DNA of 14,847 nucleotides from CAZQLE01 sp964593905 (GCA_964593905.1 CAZQLE010000087.1:1-14847); one strand, 5' to 3'; positions 1 to 7,787 are shown, numbered from the stretch's first letter. Program-made: numbers and translations. The notes: generated by a model from the sequence alone, not told the origin.

Positions 1-62
1 ACACAATTATGAGCAAGATCGCAATTACCATGACCACTTAACCTGACGATAAGAATATGGGA

Positions 63-81
63 GAGTTCCCGGGTTGAACTC
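63..81. repeat. Inverted repeat in the leading intergenic region
   Basis: GAGTTC at 63-68 pairs perfectly with GAACTC at 76-81 around a 7-nt loop. A run of six T lies at 89-94. This could be the terminator of a gene left of the window, but the T run starts 7 nt after the stem, farther than in a standard intrinsic terminator. It could equally be an operator-like palindrome or chance. Nothing else clear is seen in 1-163. Confidence 0.3.
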
Positions 82-163
82 ATGGTGATTTTTTAGATGA
101 CTGACATTGGGTGGAGTATAGCTGTTCAATAAAAGAAGCGCAAGCCGCGTTCCATCAAAATAA

Positions 164-172
164 TGCTATACT
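164..172 (+). promoter_or_regulatory. Putative extended -10 promoter, leaderless start
   Basis: TG at 164-165, one base, then TATACT at 167-172 matches an extended -10 element (TGnTATAAT) with one mismatch. No consensus -35 is visible 16-18 nt upstream. The usual start point about 7 nt past the hexamer falls on or beside the A of the ATG at 179, so the transporter mRNA would be leaderless. No Shine-Dalgarno-like purine run precedes that ATG, which agrees with this reading. Assigned by eye only. Confidence 0.45.
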
Positions 173-178
173 TCGGGC

Positions 179-1549
179 ATGTCTGCCTACCCCTCATCCA
201 GTAATAACCCTGATTCTGCTTTGACGATCCGTCAGATTTTTCCGATTTATATTCCCCTGGCTGCAAGCTGGCTATTAATGGGTTTTGAAGGCCCCGCTCT
301 GGGGGCGGTAATTGCCCGTTTGCCGCAGCCGGAAATTAATCTTGCCGCTTATGGTGGGGTGGCTTTTGCGATTGCTTTGATCATTGAGGCGCCAATCATT
401 ATGCTGTTGGCAGCCTCAACGGCGTTATGTCGCGATTGGCGGACGTATCGCAAGATCTGGCGATTTATGATGATTGCCAGCGCTGTTTTGACGGCGATTC
501 ATATTCTGGTTGCGTTCACCCCGCTCTATGATCTGGTGGCGCGCGATATTCTTGGCGTTCCGACCGAGATCTTTGAGCCAGGACGGCTTGGGCTGAAGAT
601 GTTAACTCCCTGGACCTGGTCGATTGCTTATCGGCGCTTTCAGCAGGGGGTGCTGATTCGTTTTGGACGCTCGTATGCAGTGGGGGTGGGAACCCTGGTG
701 CGCCTGGCCGGGGTGGCCATTACGCTGGGGATTGGCTTTTTGATCGGGACGATCCCCGGTGTGGCAGTTGGCTGTACGGCACTTTCGGTGGGGGTGATGG
801 CTGAAGCGTTGTATGCGGGTATTGTGGTTCGGCCGGTGGTTCGCGATCAGGTCAAAAAAGCCCCCGAAGTGGAGCCGCTGCGCTGGCGTGAGTTTTTTGC
901 GTTTTACATTCCGCTGGCGTTGACTTCGGTATTGTCGTTTTTCTGGCAGCCCATTGGCAGTGCGGCGATGAGCCGTATGAGCCAGCCGATTGATTCGCTG
1001 GCCGTTTTCCCAGTGGTTAACAGTCTGTTGTTTATTGTGCGCAGTTTTGGTCTGGCGCTGAATGAAGTGGTTGTCTCGACGATGGACCGCAAAGGCTCTT
1101 ACACAATACTGTATCGCTTTGCGCTGGCCCTGTTTGCTTTTGCGCTTTTTGTTTACGGCTTGATCATCTTTACACCCATTTCGAAGTGGTGGTTTGGGAG
1201 TCTTTCAGCCCTGGCGCCTGACCTGGCTGCGCTGGCCGGGATCTCGTTTGTGCTGGGGATACCGATTCCGGCGCTGGTAGTGCTGCAAAGCTGGTATCAG
1301 GGGTCACTGGTTTATGGCCGAGAAACGCGGGGGGTGCCCGAGTCATTGGTGGTATTTTTTGTGACTGTGCTGGCTGTGATGGCGGTTGGTGTGGCAACGC
1401 AACAACGCCCTGGCGTGCTGTGGGTGATGGGCGGCGCCACGCTGGCTAATTTGACCCAGACGCTCTGGTTGTATTACCGCAGCCGGAGTGTGATCGGGCG
1501 GGTGCAACAGCGAGATTTATCTGAACAGATTGTTGAGGTTGGGGCATGA
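179..1549 (+). CDS. ANKH/MATE-like polytopic membrane transporter
   Basis: A 456-residue integral membrane protein with about 12 hydrophobic segments in two halves, a short hydrophilic N-terminus and a central cytoplasmic linker near residues 220-240. This matches the size and two-lobe plan of the MOP flippase superfamily that includes MATE exporters. The first third recalls vertebrate ANKH: a PLA segment, then E..AL...IA, then LA.YG.A, a conserved proline, a basic D-R stretch and an H-LVA segment in the same order. The comparison is from memory. ANKH proteins export small anions or ATP; the substrate here cannot be read from sequence. The stop codon overlaps the start of the ABC-F gene (ATGA), so the two are probably co-translated. 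The ATG is used because a -10-like element lies immediately upstream. It could instead be an unusual MATE or polysaccharide-flippase relative. Confidence 0.75.
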   Translation: MSAYPSSSNNPDSALTIRQIFPIYIPLAASWLLMGFEGPALGAVIARLPQPEINLAAYGGVAFAIALIIEAPIIMLLAASTALCRDWRTYRKIWRFMMIASAVLTAIHILVAFTPLYDLVARDILGVPTEIFEPGRLGLKMLTPWTWSIAYRRFQQGVLIRFGRSYAVGVGTLVRLAGVAITLGIGFLIGTIPGVAVGCTALSVGVMAEALYAGIVVRPVVRDQVKKAPEVEPLRWREFFAFYIPLALTSVLSFFWQPIGSAAMSRMSQPIDSLAVFPVVNSLLFIVRSFGLALNEVVVSTMDRKGSYTILYRFALALFAFALFVYGLIIFTPISKWWFGSLSALAPDLAALAGISFVLGIPIPALVVLQSWYQGSLVYGRETRGVPESLVVFFVTVLAVMAVGVATQQRPGVLWVMGGATLANLTQTLWLYYRSRSVIGRVQQRDLSEQIVEVGA

Positions 1550-3204
1550 TTGCAGTGCAATTTGATCAGGTTGGTTTTGCCTATCTCGACCAACCCTTGT
1601 TTCACAATCTGGCATGGGAGATCCATGATGACCGCTGCACCGGGCTGATTGGGCAAAACGGCTCTGGTAAAAGCACTCTGTTTAAGCTGGCGGCCGGTTT
1701 GTTGGCCCCTGATCGCGGTTTTATTAAATTGCAGCGCGGTTTGACCTGTGGTTATTTACCCCAGGAACCGGTTTTCCCGGAAGGGCAGACGGTGGTCGAG
1801 GCGGTCCGCAGCGCTTCAACCGAGTTGTTTAAGGTAGAAGCTGCGCTGACGCGGATTGAAGCGAAACTGGCCCTGCCAGAAATATATTCCGACGAAAAGC
1901 AATTGAACCGTTTTTTGGCTGAACAGGAAAAACAGTTGACCCGTTTTGAGGAATTGGGCGGGGCAAATTTTGAAGGGCGAGTCCGCTCGACTTTGCGCAG
2001 CCTGGGTTTTCGGGAGGATCAATTTGATCTACCGGTGGAGCTGATCAGCGGCGGACAAAAGAAACTGGTCGGTTTGGCGCGCCTGGCAATTACCCAGCCG
2101 AGACTGCTCTTGCTGGATGAACCGGATAACCATCTTGACCTGGACGGCAAGGGTTATCTGGAACAGTTTATCCGTAATTACAATGGCGGGGTGGTGATCA
2201 TCTCGCATGACCGCTATTTGTTGGACCTGGTGGTGGATGAGATTGCTGAGCTTGAAGACGGAAAATTAAACGTGTTTAGCGGCAATTACTCGGAATATGT
2301 TTTTGAAAAACAGGCCGGGCTTTTGCGCCAACAGCAGCTTTTTCAGGCTCAACAAAAAGAGATTACCCGACTGGAGCAATCGGCCAAGCGGCTGCTGACC
2401 TGGGGCCGGGTGTATGACAATGAAAAATTTATCCGGCGCGGCAAGAATATTCTCAAGCGGTTGGAACGGATTGAAAAGATCGATCAACCGGTGTTGGAAC
2501 GGAAGAAAATGAACCTGACCCTGACCGGTTGGGTGGGCAGCAGCAAGGTTTTGGAATTAAAGGATATTGCCAAATCGTTTCCCGTCCCCGGCGGTGAAGA
2601 ACCGGAAGAGATCGCCGTGCTGCGGTCGATCAACTTCACCATTTACCGTGGAGAGCGGGTGGGGCTGGTTGGCTCCAATGGCAGCGGGAAATCGGTGTTG
2701 TTTCGTTTGATTCTGGAACAGGAAGCGCCGGATGCCGGTGAGATTGTGGTGGGCCCCAGTGTGCGGACCGGTTATTACGCCCAGGAGCATGAAACGCTGG
2801 ATTTTAATGCTTCGGTGATGGAGATGGTGCAAAAAGCCGGGGAAATGGGCGAAAAGGCGGCGATGGGGTTTTTGACGCGCTTTTTGTTCGATTATCAGAA
2901 GGCACAGGCCAAAGTGAAAACGCTTTCGGGCGGTGAACGCAGCCGTTTACAACTGGCGTTGTTGATGTTGGCGCACGCCAATTTCTTGATGCTGGACGAA
3001 CCGACCAACCATCTGGATATTCAATCTGCCGAGGTTTTGGAAGATGCCCTGGCAGATTTTGAGGGCACAGTGCTGGTGATTTCACATGACCGCTATTTTT
3101 TGGACCAGGTGGTGGACCGGGTATTGGAAATTAAGGATGGCGGGGTGCGCGAATATCGCGGTTCTTACAGCGATTATCGGGCGGCGACGGCCGGTTTAAA
3201 ATAA
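1546..3204 (+). CDS. ABC-F family ATP-binding protein
   Basis: A 552-residue protein with two ABC ATPase cassettes and no membrane segments, the ABC-F plan. These proteins usually act on ribosomes (E-site translation factors or antibiotic-resistance factors) rather than in transport. Cassette 1 has Walker A GQNGSGKS at 36-43, signature ISGGQ at 167-171, Walker B with DEPDNHLD at 191-198 and switch His221. Cassette 2 has Walker A GSNGSGKS at 376-383, signature LSGGE at 460-464, DEPTNHLD at 484-491 and His514. A charged helical linker at about 245-330, rich in Arg, Lys and Glu, corresponds to the tRNA-interacting linker. There is no long C-terminal extension. Asp194 replaces the usual Thr in cassette 1. 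The ATG overlaps the transporter stop by 4 nt. The 3' end overlaps the convergent recD2 by 9 nt. The subfamily (Uup, EttA, resistance type) cannot be decided by eye. Confidence 0.93.
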   Translation: MIAVQFDQVGFAYLDQPLFHNLAWEIHDDRCTGLIGQNGSGKSTLFKLAAGLLAPDRGFIKLQRGLTCGYLPQEPVFPEGQTVVEAVRSASTELFKVEAALTRIEAKLALPEIYSDEKQLNRFLAEQEKQLTRFEELGGANFEGRVRSTLRSLGFREDQFDLPVELISGGQKKLVGLARLAITQPRLLLLDEPDNHLDLDGKGYLEQFIRNYNGGVVIISHDRYLLDLVVDEIAELEDGKLNVFSGNYSEYVFEKQAGLLRQQQLFQAQQKEITRLEQSAKRLLTWGRVYDNEKFIRRGKNILKRLERIEKIDQPVLERKKMNLTLTGWVGSSKVLELKDIAKSFPVPGGEEPEEIAVLRSINFTIYRGERVGLVGSNGSGKSVLFRLILEQEAPDAGEIVVGPSVRTGYYAQEHETLDFNASVMEMVQKAGEMGEKAAMGFLTRFLFDYQKAQAKVKTLSGGERSRLQLALLMLAHANFLMLDEPTNHLDIQSAEVLEDALADFEGTVLVISHDRYFLDQVVDRVLEIKDGGVREYRGSYSDYRAATAGLK

Positions 3205-5481
3205 AGACGCGCTGTCTCTGCTGTCTTTTTGCACCCTGTATAAATGGGCGTCGTCTGCGGATGGATCGCGTAGTTCGGTCAGACAGGTGACCAGCCGTTC
3301 TTTAAGGCGGGTGTTTCGTATGGCAATGTGATTGTTTTTTACCGCCATTTGCACGGCCTGTCGGGTGCCAACCAGCACAACCAACTTTCGGGCACGGGTG
3401 ACCGCAGTGTAGAGCAGGTTGCGCTGCAACATGCGGTAGTGCTGGGTGAGCATGGGGATGATTACCACCGGGTATTCGGATCCCTGGGATTTGTGAATGC
3501 TGATGGCATAGGCGTGAATGAGTTCATCAAGTGTGGCCCAATCATATTGAATAGGCCGGCCGTCAATTTCAACCAGCAGGATTTGTTCTTCCAGATCGAT
3601 GGATTGGATTACTCCCATATCGCCATTGAACACCTGGCGCTCATAGTCGTTGCGCAACTGCATTACGCGGTCGCCGATGCGGAAAACACGGCTACCGTGG
3701 TGGAATTCCACCTTGCCGGGCGCGGGAGGGTTCAATGCGTTTTGCAGTCTCTCATTCAGTTCGGTCACCCCGGTGGTGCCGCGATGTAAGGGGCTTAAAA
3801 CCTGTATATCCCGTTCGGCCGAAAACCCGAAGCGGTCTGTAATGCGCTGTGAGGCCAGCTCAACCACCCGGTTGGCCGCCTTTTCGGGATCATCTTCCTG
3901 AAAGATAAAGAAGTCAATCGATTCTTTGGAGAATGTTGGCAAAAGACCCTGATTGATGCGGTGGGCATTGAAGATGATGTAACTGTCTTCGGCCTGGCGG
4001 TAGATCACATCTAACCGGGTGACCGGAATGACCTGTGACTGGATCAGGTCGCGCAGAAAATTTCCCGGCCCAACCGAGGGGAGCTGGTCGGCATCTCCGA
4101 CAAACAGCACATGGCTGCCGGCACCGATGGCCGCAAGCAGGTGGTTGGCGAGCAGAATATCCACCATTGAGGTTTCATCGATGACGATCATATCAGCGTC
4201 GAGCGGGTTTTTCTGGTCGCGTTGGAAGCCGCTGATGGCCGTGGGAGAGAATTCCAGCAGGCGGTGGATGGTTTTGGCCGGCAGCCCGGTGGCTTCGGTT
4301 AACCGTTTGGCCGCGCGGCCGGTGGGAGCGGCCAACAAAATCGACGCGCCGCGGGTTTTGAGCAACTTGATGACACTGGCTGTGATGGTGCTTTTGCCCG
4401 TGCCGGGCCCGCCGGTGAGGATGCTGACCTTGTTGGTTAAAGCCATTTGGATGGCTTCTTTTTGCAGCGGGCTGAGTTGAATGGGGGTGTTTTCATCCAG
4501 CCATGAAAAAGCATCCGGCCAGGTTACCTTTTGAAAGGCCGCCAGGCGATCTGACGAGGCGGTGATCAGCCGCGCAATTTTTTTGGCAGACCCGTTTTCG
4601 GCATAAAAAAATGGGGGGAGATAATAGGCGCTGTCTTCTTGAATGACCTCACCCTGCAAGACCAGTTCTACCACCTCGGGCTGGCATAAATTTTTGGCCA
4701 GTTCCAACAATTGGGCCGATTCCGCCATCCAGGCTTCCTGTTCGGCGTAGCAATGTCCATCTTCGCTGAGGCTGGAGAGCGAATAAACCAGTCCGGCGCG
4801 GATGCGGTATGGCGAATCGTGCGGCAGACCAATTTGCAAGGCGATCTTGTCGGCTGTTCTGAAACCGATGCCATAGATATCTTTTGCCAGCCGATAAGGA
4901 TCGTTACGCACAACTTCGATGCTGTTATCACCATATGCTTTGTATATTTTCACCGCCAGAGTGGGGCTGACACCGTGGGTCTGTAAAAAGAGCATGATCT
5001 CTTTAATTTGCTTTTGTGCTTCCCAGGCGGCGGCAATAATTTCAACTTTGCGTTGTCCGATCCCCGGAACCTCCATCAAGCGGTGCGGCGTGGTTTCGAT
5101 TACATCCAAAGAATCCAGACCGAAGGCTGCGATGATCTTTCCGGCTGTTACCGGGCCAACGCCTTTGATTAACCCGCTGCCAAGATATTTTTCCATGCCT
5201 GCCAGGGTGGCGGGTAATTGGATGGTGAATTGATGGATTTCAAACTGCCGCCCATACTGTGGGTGAGCTACCCAGGCGCCTTTAACCCGAATGGCCTCAC
5301 CCACGTTAACACCCGACAGCGTGCCTACCAGGGTAATTTCTTCACCGCGGCCCGATTCCAGTTTTAAACGGGCAATTGTATACCCGTTTTCCTCGTTTTG
5401 AAATGTGATGCGTTCCACCACGCCTTCAATTTCTTGATCGGGGAAAGCTCTGGCTAAATTATGATTATTCGAGCCGCCCAT
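3196..5481 (-). CDS. recD2: RecD2 (RecD/TraA-type) ATP-dependent 5'-3' DNA helicase
   Basis: A 761-residue stand-alone RecD2 helicase of superfamily 1B, which unwinds DNA 5' to 3' and acts in repair and fork maintenance in bacteria that often lack RecBC. The N-terminal part (about 15-90) looks like the OB-type domain. Helix-hairpin-helix repeats follow at about 100-121 (GVGPVTAGK) and 135-150 (VPGIGQRK). Helicase motifs appear in order: Q-type QLSPLQKEA near 335-343, Walker A GGPGTGKS at 357-364, APTGRAAKRL at 385-394, Walker B DETS at 435-438, GDADQLPSVGPG at 462-473, YRQ at 494-496, HKSQGSEYP at 663-671 and YTAVTRA at 691-697. The extended N-terminus separates it from RecBCD-type RecD. Its ATG shares one base with the stop of the lycopene cyclase-like gene (TAATG), and GGAAA lies about 10 nt upstream. 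The 3' end overlaps the ABC-F gene by 9 nt. Confidence 0.96.
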   Translation of the reverse strand: MGGSNNHNLARAFPDQEIEGVVERITFQNEENGYTIARLKLESGRGEEITLVGTLSGVNVGEAIRVKGAWVAHPQYGRQFEIHQFTIQLPATLAGMEKYLGSGLIKGVGPVTAGKIIAAFGLDSLDVIETTPHRLMEVPGIGQRKVEIIAAAWEAQKQIKEIMLFLQTHGVSPTLAVKIYKAYGDNSIEVVRNDPYRLAKDIYGIGFRTADKIALQIGLPHDSPYRIRAGLVYSLSSLSEDGHCYAEQEAWMAESAQLLELAKNLCQPEVVELVLQGEVIQEDSAYYLPPFFYAENGSAKKIARLITASSDRLAAFQKVTWPDAFSWLDENTPIQLSPLQKEAIQMALTNKVSILTGGPGTGKSTITASVIKLLKTRGASILLAAPTGRAAKRLTEATGLPAKTIHRLLEFSPTAISGFQRDQKNPLDADMIVIDETSMVDILLANHLLAAIGAGSHVLFVGDADQLPSVGPGNFLRDLIQSQVIPVTRLDVIYRQAEDSYIIFNAHRINQGLLPTFSKESIDFFIFQEDDPEKAANRVVELASQRITDRFGFSAERDIQVLSPLHRGTTGVTELNERLQNALNPPAPGKVEFHHGSRVFRIGDRVMQLRNDYERQVFNGDMGVIQSIDLEEQILLVEIDGRPIQYDWATLDELIHAYAISIHKSQGSEYPVVIIPMLTQHYRMLQRNLLYTAVTRARKLVVLVGTRQAVQMAVKNNHIAIRNTRLKERLVTCLTELRDPSADDAHLYRVQKDSRDSASLF

Positions 5482-6641
5482 TATATTTTTCCAAGTGCAA
5501 AGACTTTAATCGCTGCTTTGAGAAATGGCATCACCGGTAAAGAGGTCATGACCCCAATTTCCTCCCCCAGCGTGGCTGTTTCATCCAAAAAACGAAACAG
5601 GCGGTGGATGGAATTGTTTTTGAACAATTCGGTAAAATAGTAGGCCATATCACCGCCATGCCGATACATCAGTTGGAGCATCACCGAGTCTTGCATCCGA
5701 CTGTACCAGGGTGAAACGGGGATGTCGAACGGGTGGCCGCTGCGCAGCAGCGAGCTGTATATGGCCTGATTATCCTGGTGAATGCGATAAAAGGCGTATC
5801 CGGTGGATGGTTTTACCCGTCCGCCTTTGGTGCCGGTAAACAGAATGTGCTTGCCGCCTCGACGCGGAAACGGCTGGTCGGTCATGGGGATGATCCCGGT
5901 TTCCTGGCTGAGGATGTCGAACCGGGAGATTTGCAAAACATTGCTCAGGTATTGCTGCAAACCTGCGCGGTATTGCCCGGGGGTGAGCAGTGTGGCTGAA
6001 AAAAGCGTGTATTCCACCAGCGCTTCGTGTTGCGAGAAAGGCAAAATATAACAAAAGCGCATTGCGCCTTCCTGCGGCGTGCGAAAATCAAACATCACCG
6101 GAATCTGAGGGTCAAAAAACGCTTGCTCGGTTTTAATTTCCCAGCCTAAAAAATGTTGTTTAACGTAATGGTGGCGCGCCGGATCGAGCTTGAATTCATC
6201 CTGCCGGTAGAAACTATCAAAAACCCACCGACTCTCAATTGTTTGCCCATCCACAATCACCTCGGCCGATAAATTGCCGTCTCGAATGGCTTCAATATTT
6301 CCATACAAAAAAGTTACGTTGGGTAAATTTTCGAGAAAAGTGCGTGTAAAGCGATAAAAGTCAGCGCCGCGCAGCATTTGATAGCGAAATGGTTGCAGGC
6401 AGTATACCCGGTCAAAGGTGGGAGCGGTAAAGCGAATTTGGTCCCATGAGCGATGTAAAATCGAATCATAGGGGGTGGGCTGGTCTGTCCAAAAGCACCA
6501 GGTGCGATCATTGCGATCTTTTTGCTCGCGGTCAATGATCAACACCGTGCAGTCTTTAAATTCGCCACTTAAAAGCGTATAAGCCAGGCTAAGGCCGGCT
6601 GCACCGCCACCGGCCATAATAAAATCATAGCTGGGTCTCAC
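5481..6641 (-). CDS. Lycopene cyclase family (CrtY/CrtL-type) flavoprotein
   Basis: A 386-residue protein with the hallmarks of CrtY-type lycopene cyclases, which convert linear lycopene to ringed carotenes using a bound non-redox FAD. A dinucleotide-binding loop (AGGGAAGLSLA) lies at 10-20 with Asp37 closing the second strand. Family motifs follow: RTWCFW at 46-51, QHFLGWEI at 162-169, PFSQHEALVEYTLFS at 201-215 with Glu209 where the family has its catalytic acid, GIIPMTD at 249-255, GTKGGRVKPSTGYAF at 270-284 and FLDET at 351-355. Length is normal. The start is GTG at 6641, whose last two bases belong to the TGA of the upstream triphosphatase gene (GTGA); GGAG at 6650-6653 sits 8 nt upstream. 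No crtI, crtB or crtE is in the window, so the true substrate may differ. Family assignment is firm; beta-cyclase activity is inferred. Confidence 0.87.
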   Translation of the reverse strand: MRPSYDFIMAGGGAAGLSLAYTLLSGEFKDCTVLIIDREQKDRNDRTWCFWTDQPTPYDSILHRSWDQIRFTAPTFDRVYCLQPFRYQMLRGADFYRFTRTFLENLPNVTFLYGNIEAIRDGNLSAEVIVDGQTIESRWVFDSFYRQDEFKLDPARHHYVKQHFLGWEIKTEQAFFDPQIPVMFDFRTPQEGAMRFCYILPFSQHEALVEYTLFSATLLTPGQYRAGLQQYLSNVLQISRFDILSQETGIIPMTDQPFPRRGGKHILFTGTKGGRVKPSTGYAFYRIHQDNQAIYSSLLRSGHPFDIPVSPWYSRMQDSVMLQLMYRHGGDMAYYFTELFKNNSIHRLFRFLDETATLGEEIGVMTSLPVMPFLKAAIKVFALGKI

Positions 6642-7180
6642 CGGGGCTGCTCCGGGTAAAGCTCGGGGTGCTTCAATTGAACCAGCGCCAGAATAACCGC
6701 GTGTTGATAATAGGTTGTGCGGTCGATGACATTATCGGTCAACAGACCGATCGCCCCGTTTTCTTGTTTGGAGTTGGAGCGGCCGAAAACGATATCATCT
6801 GCTTCTCCCAGTTCGATGCCCTGTTGAACCAGCCCGGCAACTTTGGGGGGAAGAATGAAGGTGCCGGTGCGGCTTTTTGAAATTTGTGAACCAGACTGGA
6901 TGACCACCCAGGCAAAGGCGTGCATTTCACCTTCGAGAATCTCGATGCCGCCCTCTATTCCTACGATCACTTCTGAATCGACGGCAAAGGGCCGTGCCGC
7001 ATGAACCCGATTCATGGCGCCTTGCAGCGTCTCGGCGGAAGACATTGGCTGATCGCTAACCCCCGAAGAAACCGAAACGCTGCGCGTGACGAATGTCTCA
7101 GCGGGGAACATGGTCTGGAAGCCCTGCAAAGCCGCCTTGATTTTTACCGGATTTTTGGAAACAACCAGGAGTGTTTTCAT
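6638..7180 (-). CDS. yjjX: Inosine/xanthosine triphosphatase (YjjX/DUF84 family)
   Basis: A 180-residue non-canonical purine NTPase that hydrolyses ITP and XTP, keeping deaminated nucleotides out of DNA and RNA. It matches E. coli YjjX throughout: SKNPVK at 8-13, SGVSDQP at 39-45, the ET..GA.NR stretch at 50-58, VGIEGGIE at 73-80, WVVI at 91-94, NGAIG at 141-145 and the YYQHAVILAL end at 157-166. The reading frame is open to 7279, but the ATG at 7180 is preferred: it gives the family N-terminus MKTLLVVSKNP, and it lies 4 nt after the ycgN stop, so translation is probably coupled; the longer form would overlap ycgN by 95 nt. No strong Shine-Dalgarno is visible. The stop overlaps the GTG of the lycopene cyclase-like gene. 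Confidence 0.9.
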   Translation of the reverse strand: MKTLLVVSKNPVKIKAALQGFQTMFPAETFVTRSVSVSSGVSDQPMSSAETLQGAMNRVHAARPFAVDSEVIVGIEGGIEILEGEMHAFAWVVIQSGSQISKSRTGTFILPPKVAGLVQQGIELGEADDIVFGRSNSKQENGAIGLLTDNVIDRTTYYQHAVILALVQLKHPELYPEQPR

Positions 7181-7184
7181 GTTG

Positions 7185-7631
7185 TCAATCAATCCAATCG
7201 ACGATGTAATTTTCGAGGTCTTCATCCAGATCGATTTGGTTATCGGGAATTGCCCGATCGCGAATGGAGATCCCCGCAAAATGCACGGTTTCGGGATTTT
7301 TGGAGACCAGTGGATGCCACCAGGCGAGGGGTTTGCCCTCTGCCAACCTTCGATAGGCGCAGGTGGATGGCATCCAGGTTAATTGACGGGCCAGATTGGC
7401 GTCCAGGGTGAGGCAGGTGGGCATTAAAACCGACCGATGGGCATAATCGGTGCAGCGACAGGCTTTCAGATCCAACAATCGGCAAACGACCGTGGTGTAA
7501 AAAACCTCTTCGGTTTCTTCATCTTGAAGTTTATACAAACAACAGCGGGCGCAGCCATCACACAGCGCTTCCCACTCCTCGCGGTTCAGCTCTTCAAGCT
7601 TTTTTTTCTCCCAAAAACGATCTTCCAACAT
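7185..7631 (-). CDS. ycgN: YcgN family cysteine-cluster protein (UPF0260)
   Basis: A 148-residue cytoplasmic protein that follows E. coli YcgN almost end to end: FWE.K.LEEL..EEWE.LCDGC..CC at the N-terminus, the VVCRLL stretch at 48-53, C.C at 58-60, P.C at 71-73, WMP.TCAYR at 86-94 and a LAEGK..W.HPL block at 97-108. The cysteine cluster is Cys24, Cys27, Cys30 and Cys31, with further cysteines at 50, 58, 60, 73 and 91. This CxxCxxCC pattern of the YkgJ/YcgN group suggests a metal or Fe-S site; the biochemical role is unknown. It is the first gene of the four-gene minus-strand cluster. GAGGG lies 4 nt before the ATG, and a TAAAAT element at 7658-7663 could be its promoter. Confidence 0.93.
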   Translation of the reverse strand: MLEDRFWEKKKLEELNREEWEALCDGCARCCLYKLQDEETEEVFYTTVVCRLLDLKACRCTDYAHRSVLMPTCLTLDANLARQLTWMPSTCAYRRLAEGKPLAWWHPLVSKNPETVHFAGISIRDRAIPDNQIDLDEDLENYIVDWID

Positions 7632-7657
7632 GCGGCCCTCACTTACAGATATGCTTT

Positions 7658-7663
7658 ATTTTA
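7658..7663 (-). promoter_or_regulatory. Putative -10 element for the ycgN cluster
   Basis: On the minus strand TAAAAT at 7663-7658 would place a start point near 7651, giving a leader of about 20 nt that contains GAGGG before the ycgN ATG. No -35 match is visible at normal spacing. It lies in the 156-nt divergent gap 7632-7787, which shows no other gene and no terminator-like hairpin. Confidence 0.3.
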
Positions 7664-7744
7664 CCCTGAGTTTTGCGCTCTGGCGTGCGGGTCGTTGAAG
7701 ACCCTCTGCTTCTCCTCATGACAGCGTTATTTCACGGGCGCTTG

Positions 7745-7753
7745 TGCTAAAAT
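7745..7753 (+). promoter_or_regulatory. Putative extended -10 promoter for the DUF4013-menG pair
   Basis: TG at 7745-7746, one base, then TAAAAT at 7748-7753 matches an extended -10 element with one mismatch. The predicted start near 7760 leaves a leader of about 28 nt containing GGGAG at 7774-7778, 9 nt before the ATG. The -35 region does not match consensus. Confidence 0.4.
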
Positions 7754-7787
7754 TGACCAGACAAAATTTTTTTGGGAGCAAACCATT

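Noticed and set aside
1..46. Possible C-terminal tail of an upstream plus-strand gene (frame 2 ends in TGA at 44-46; frame 3 ends in TAA at 39-41)
   Set aside because: Twelve to fourteen codons in either frame are too few to tell coding from chance.
3203..3230. Possible terminator: AAAGAC pairs with GTCTTT, followed by T residues
   Set aside because: The stem is only 6 bp with four A-T pairs and a 14-nt loop, and the T run overlaps the stem arm; too weak to call, and it lies in recD2 coding sequence.
3328..4480. Two long open frames (153 codons each) on the plus strand
   Set aside because: They are antisense to the strongly supported recD2 gene and have no recognisable motifs; their codons mirror RecD2 helicase motifs.
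7181..7279. 33-residue N-terminal extension of the yjjX frame
   Set aside because: It overlaps ycgN, and the family N-terminus starts exactly at the ATG at 7180.
7437..7721. 94-codon plus-strand open frame across the ycgN 5' region
   Set aside because: It is mostly antisense to ycgN, whose cysteine cluster and full-length family match are clear; there is no ribosome-binding site or known motif.
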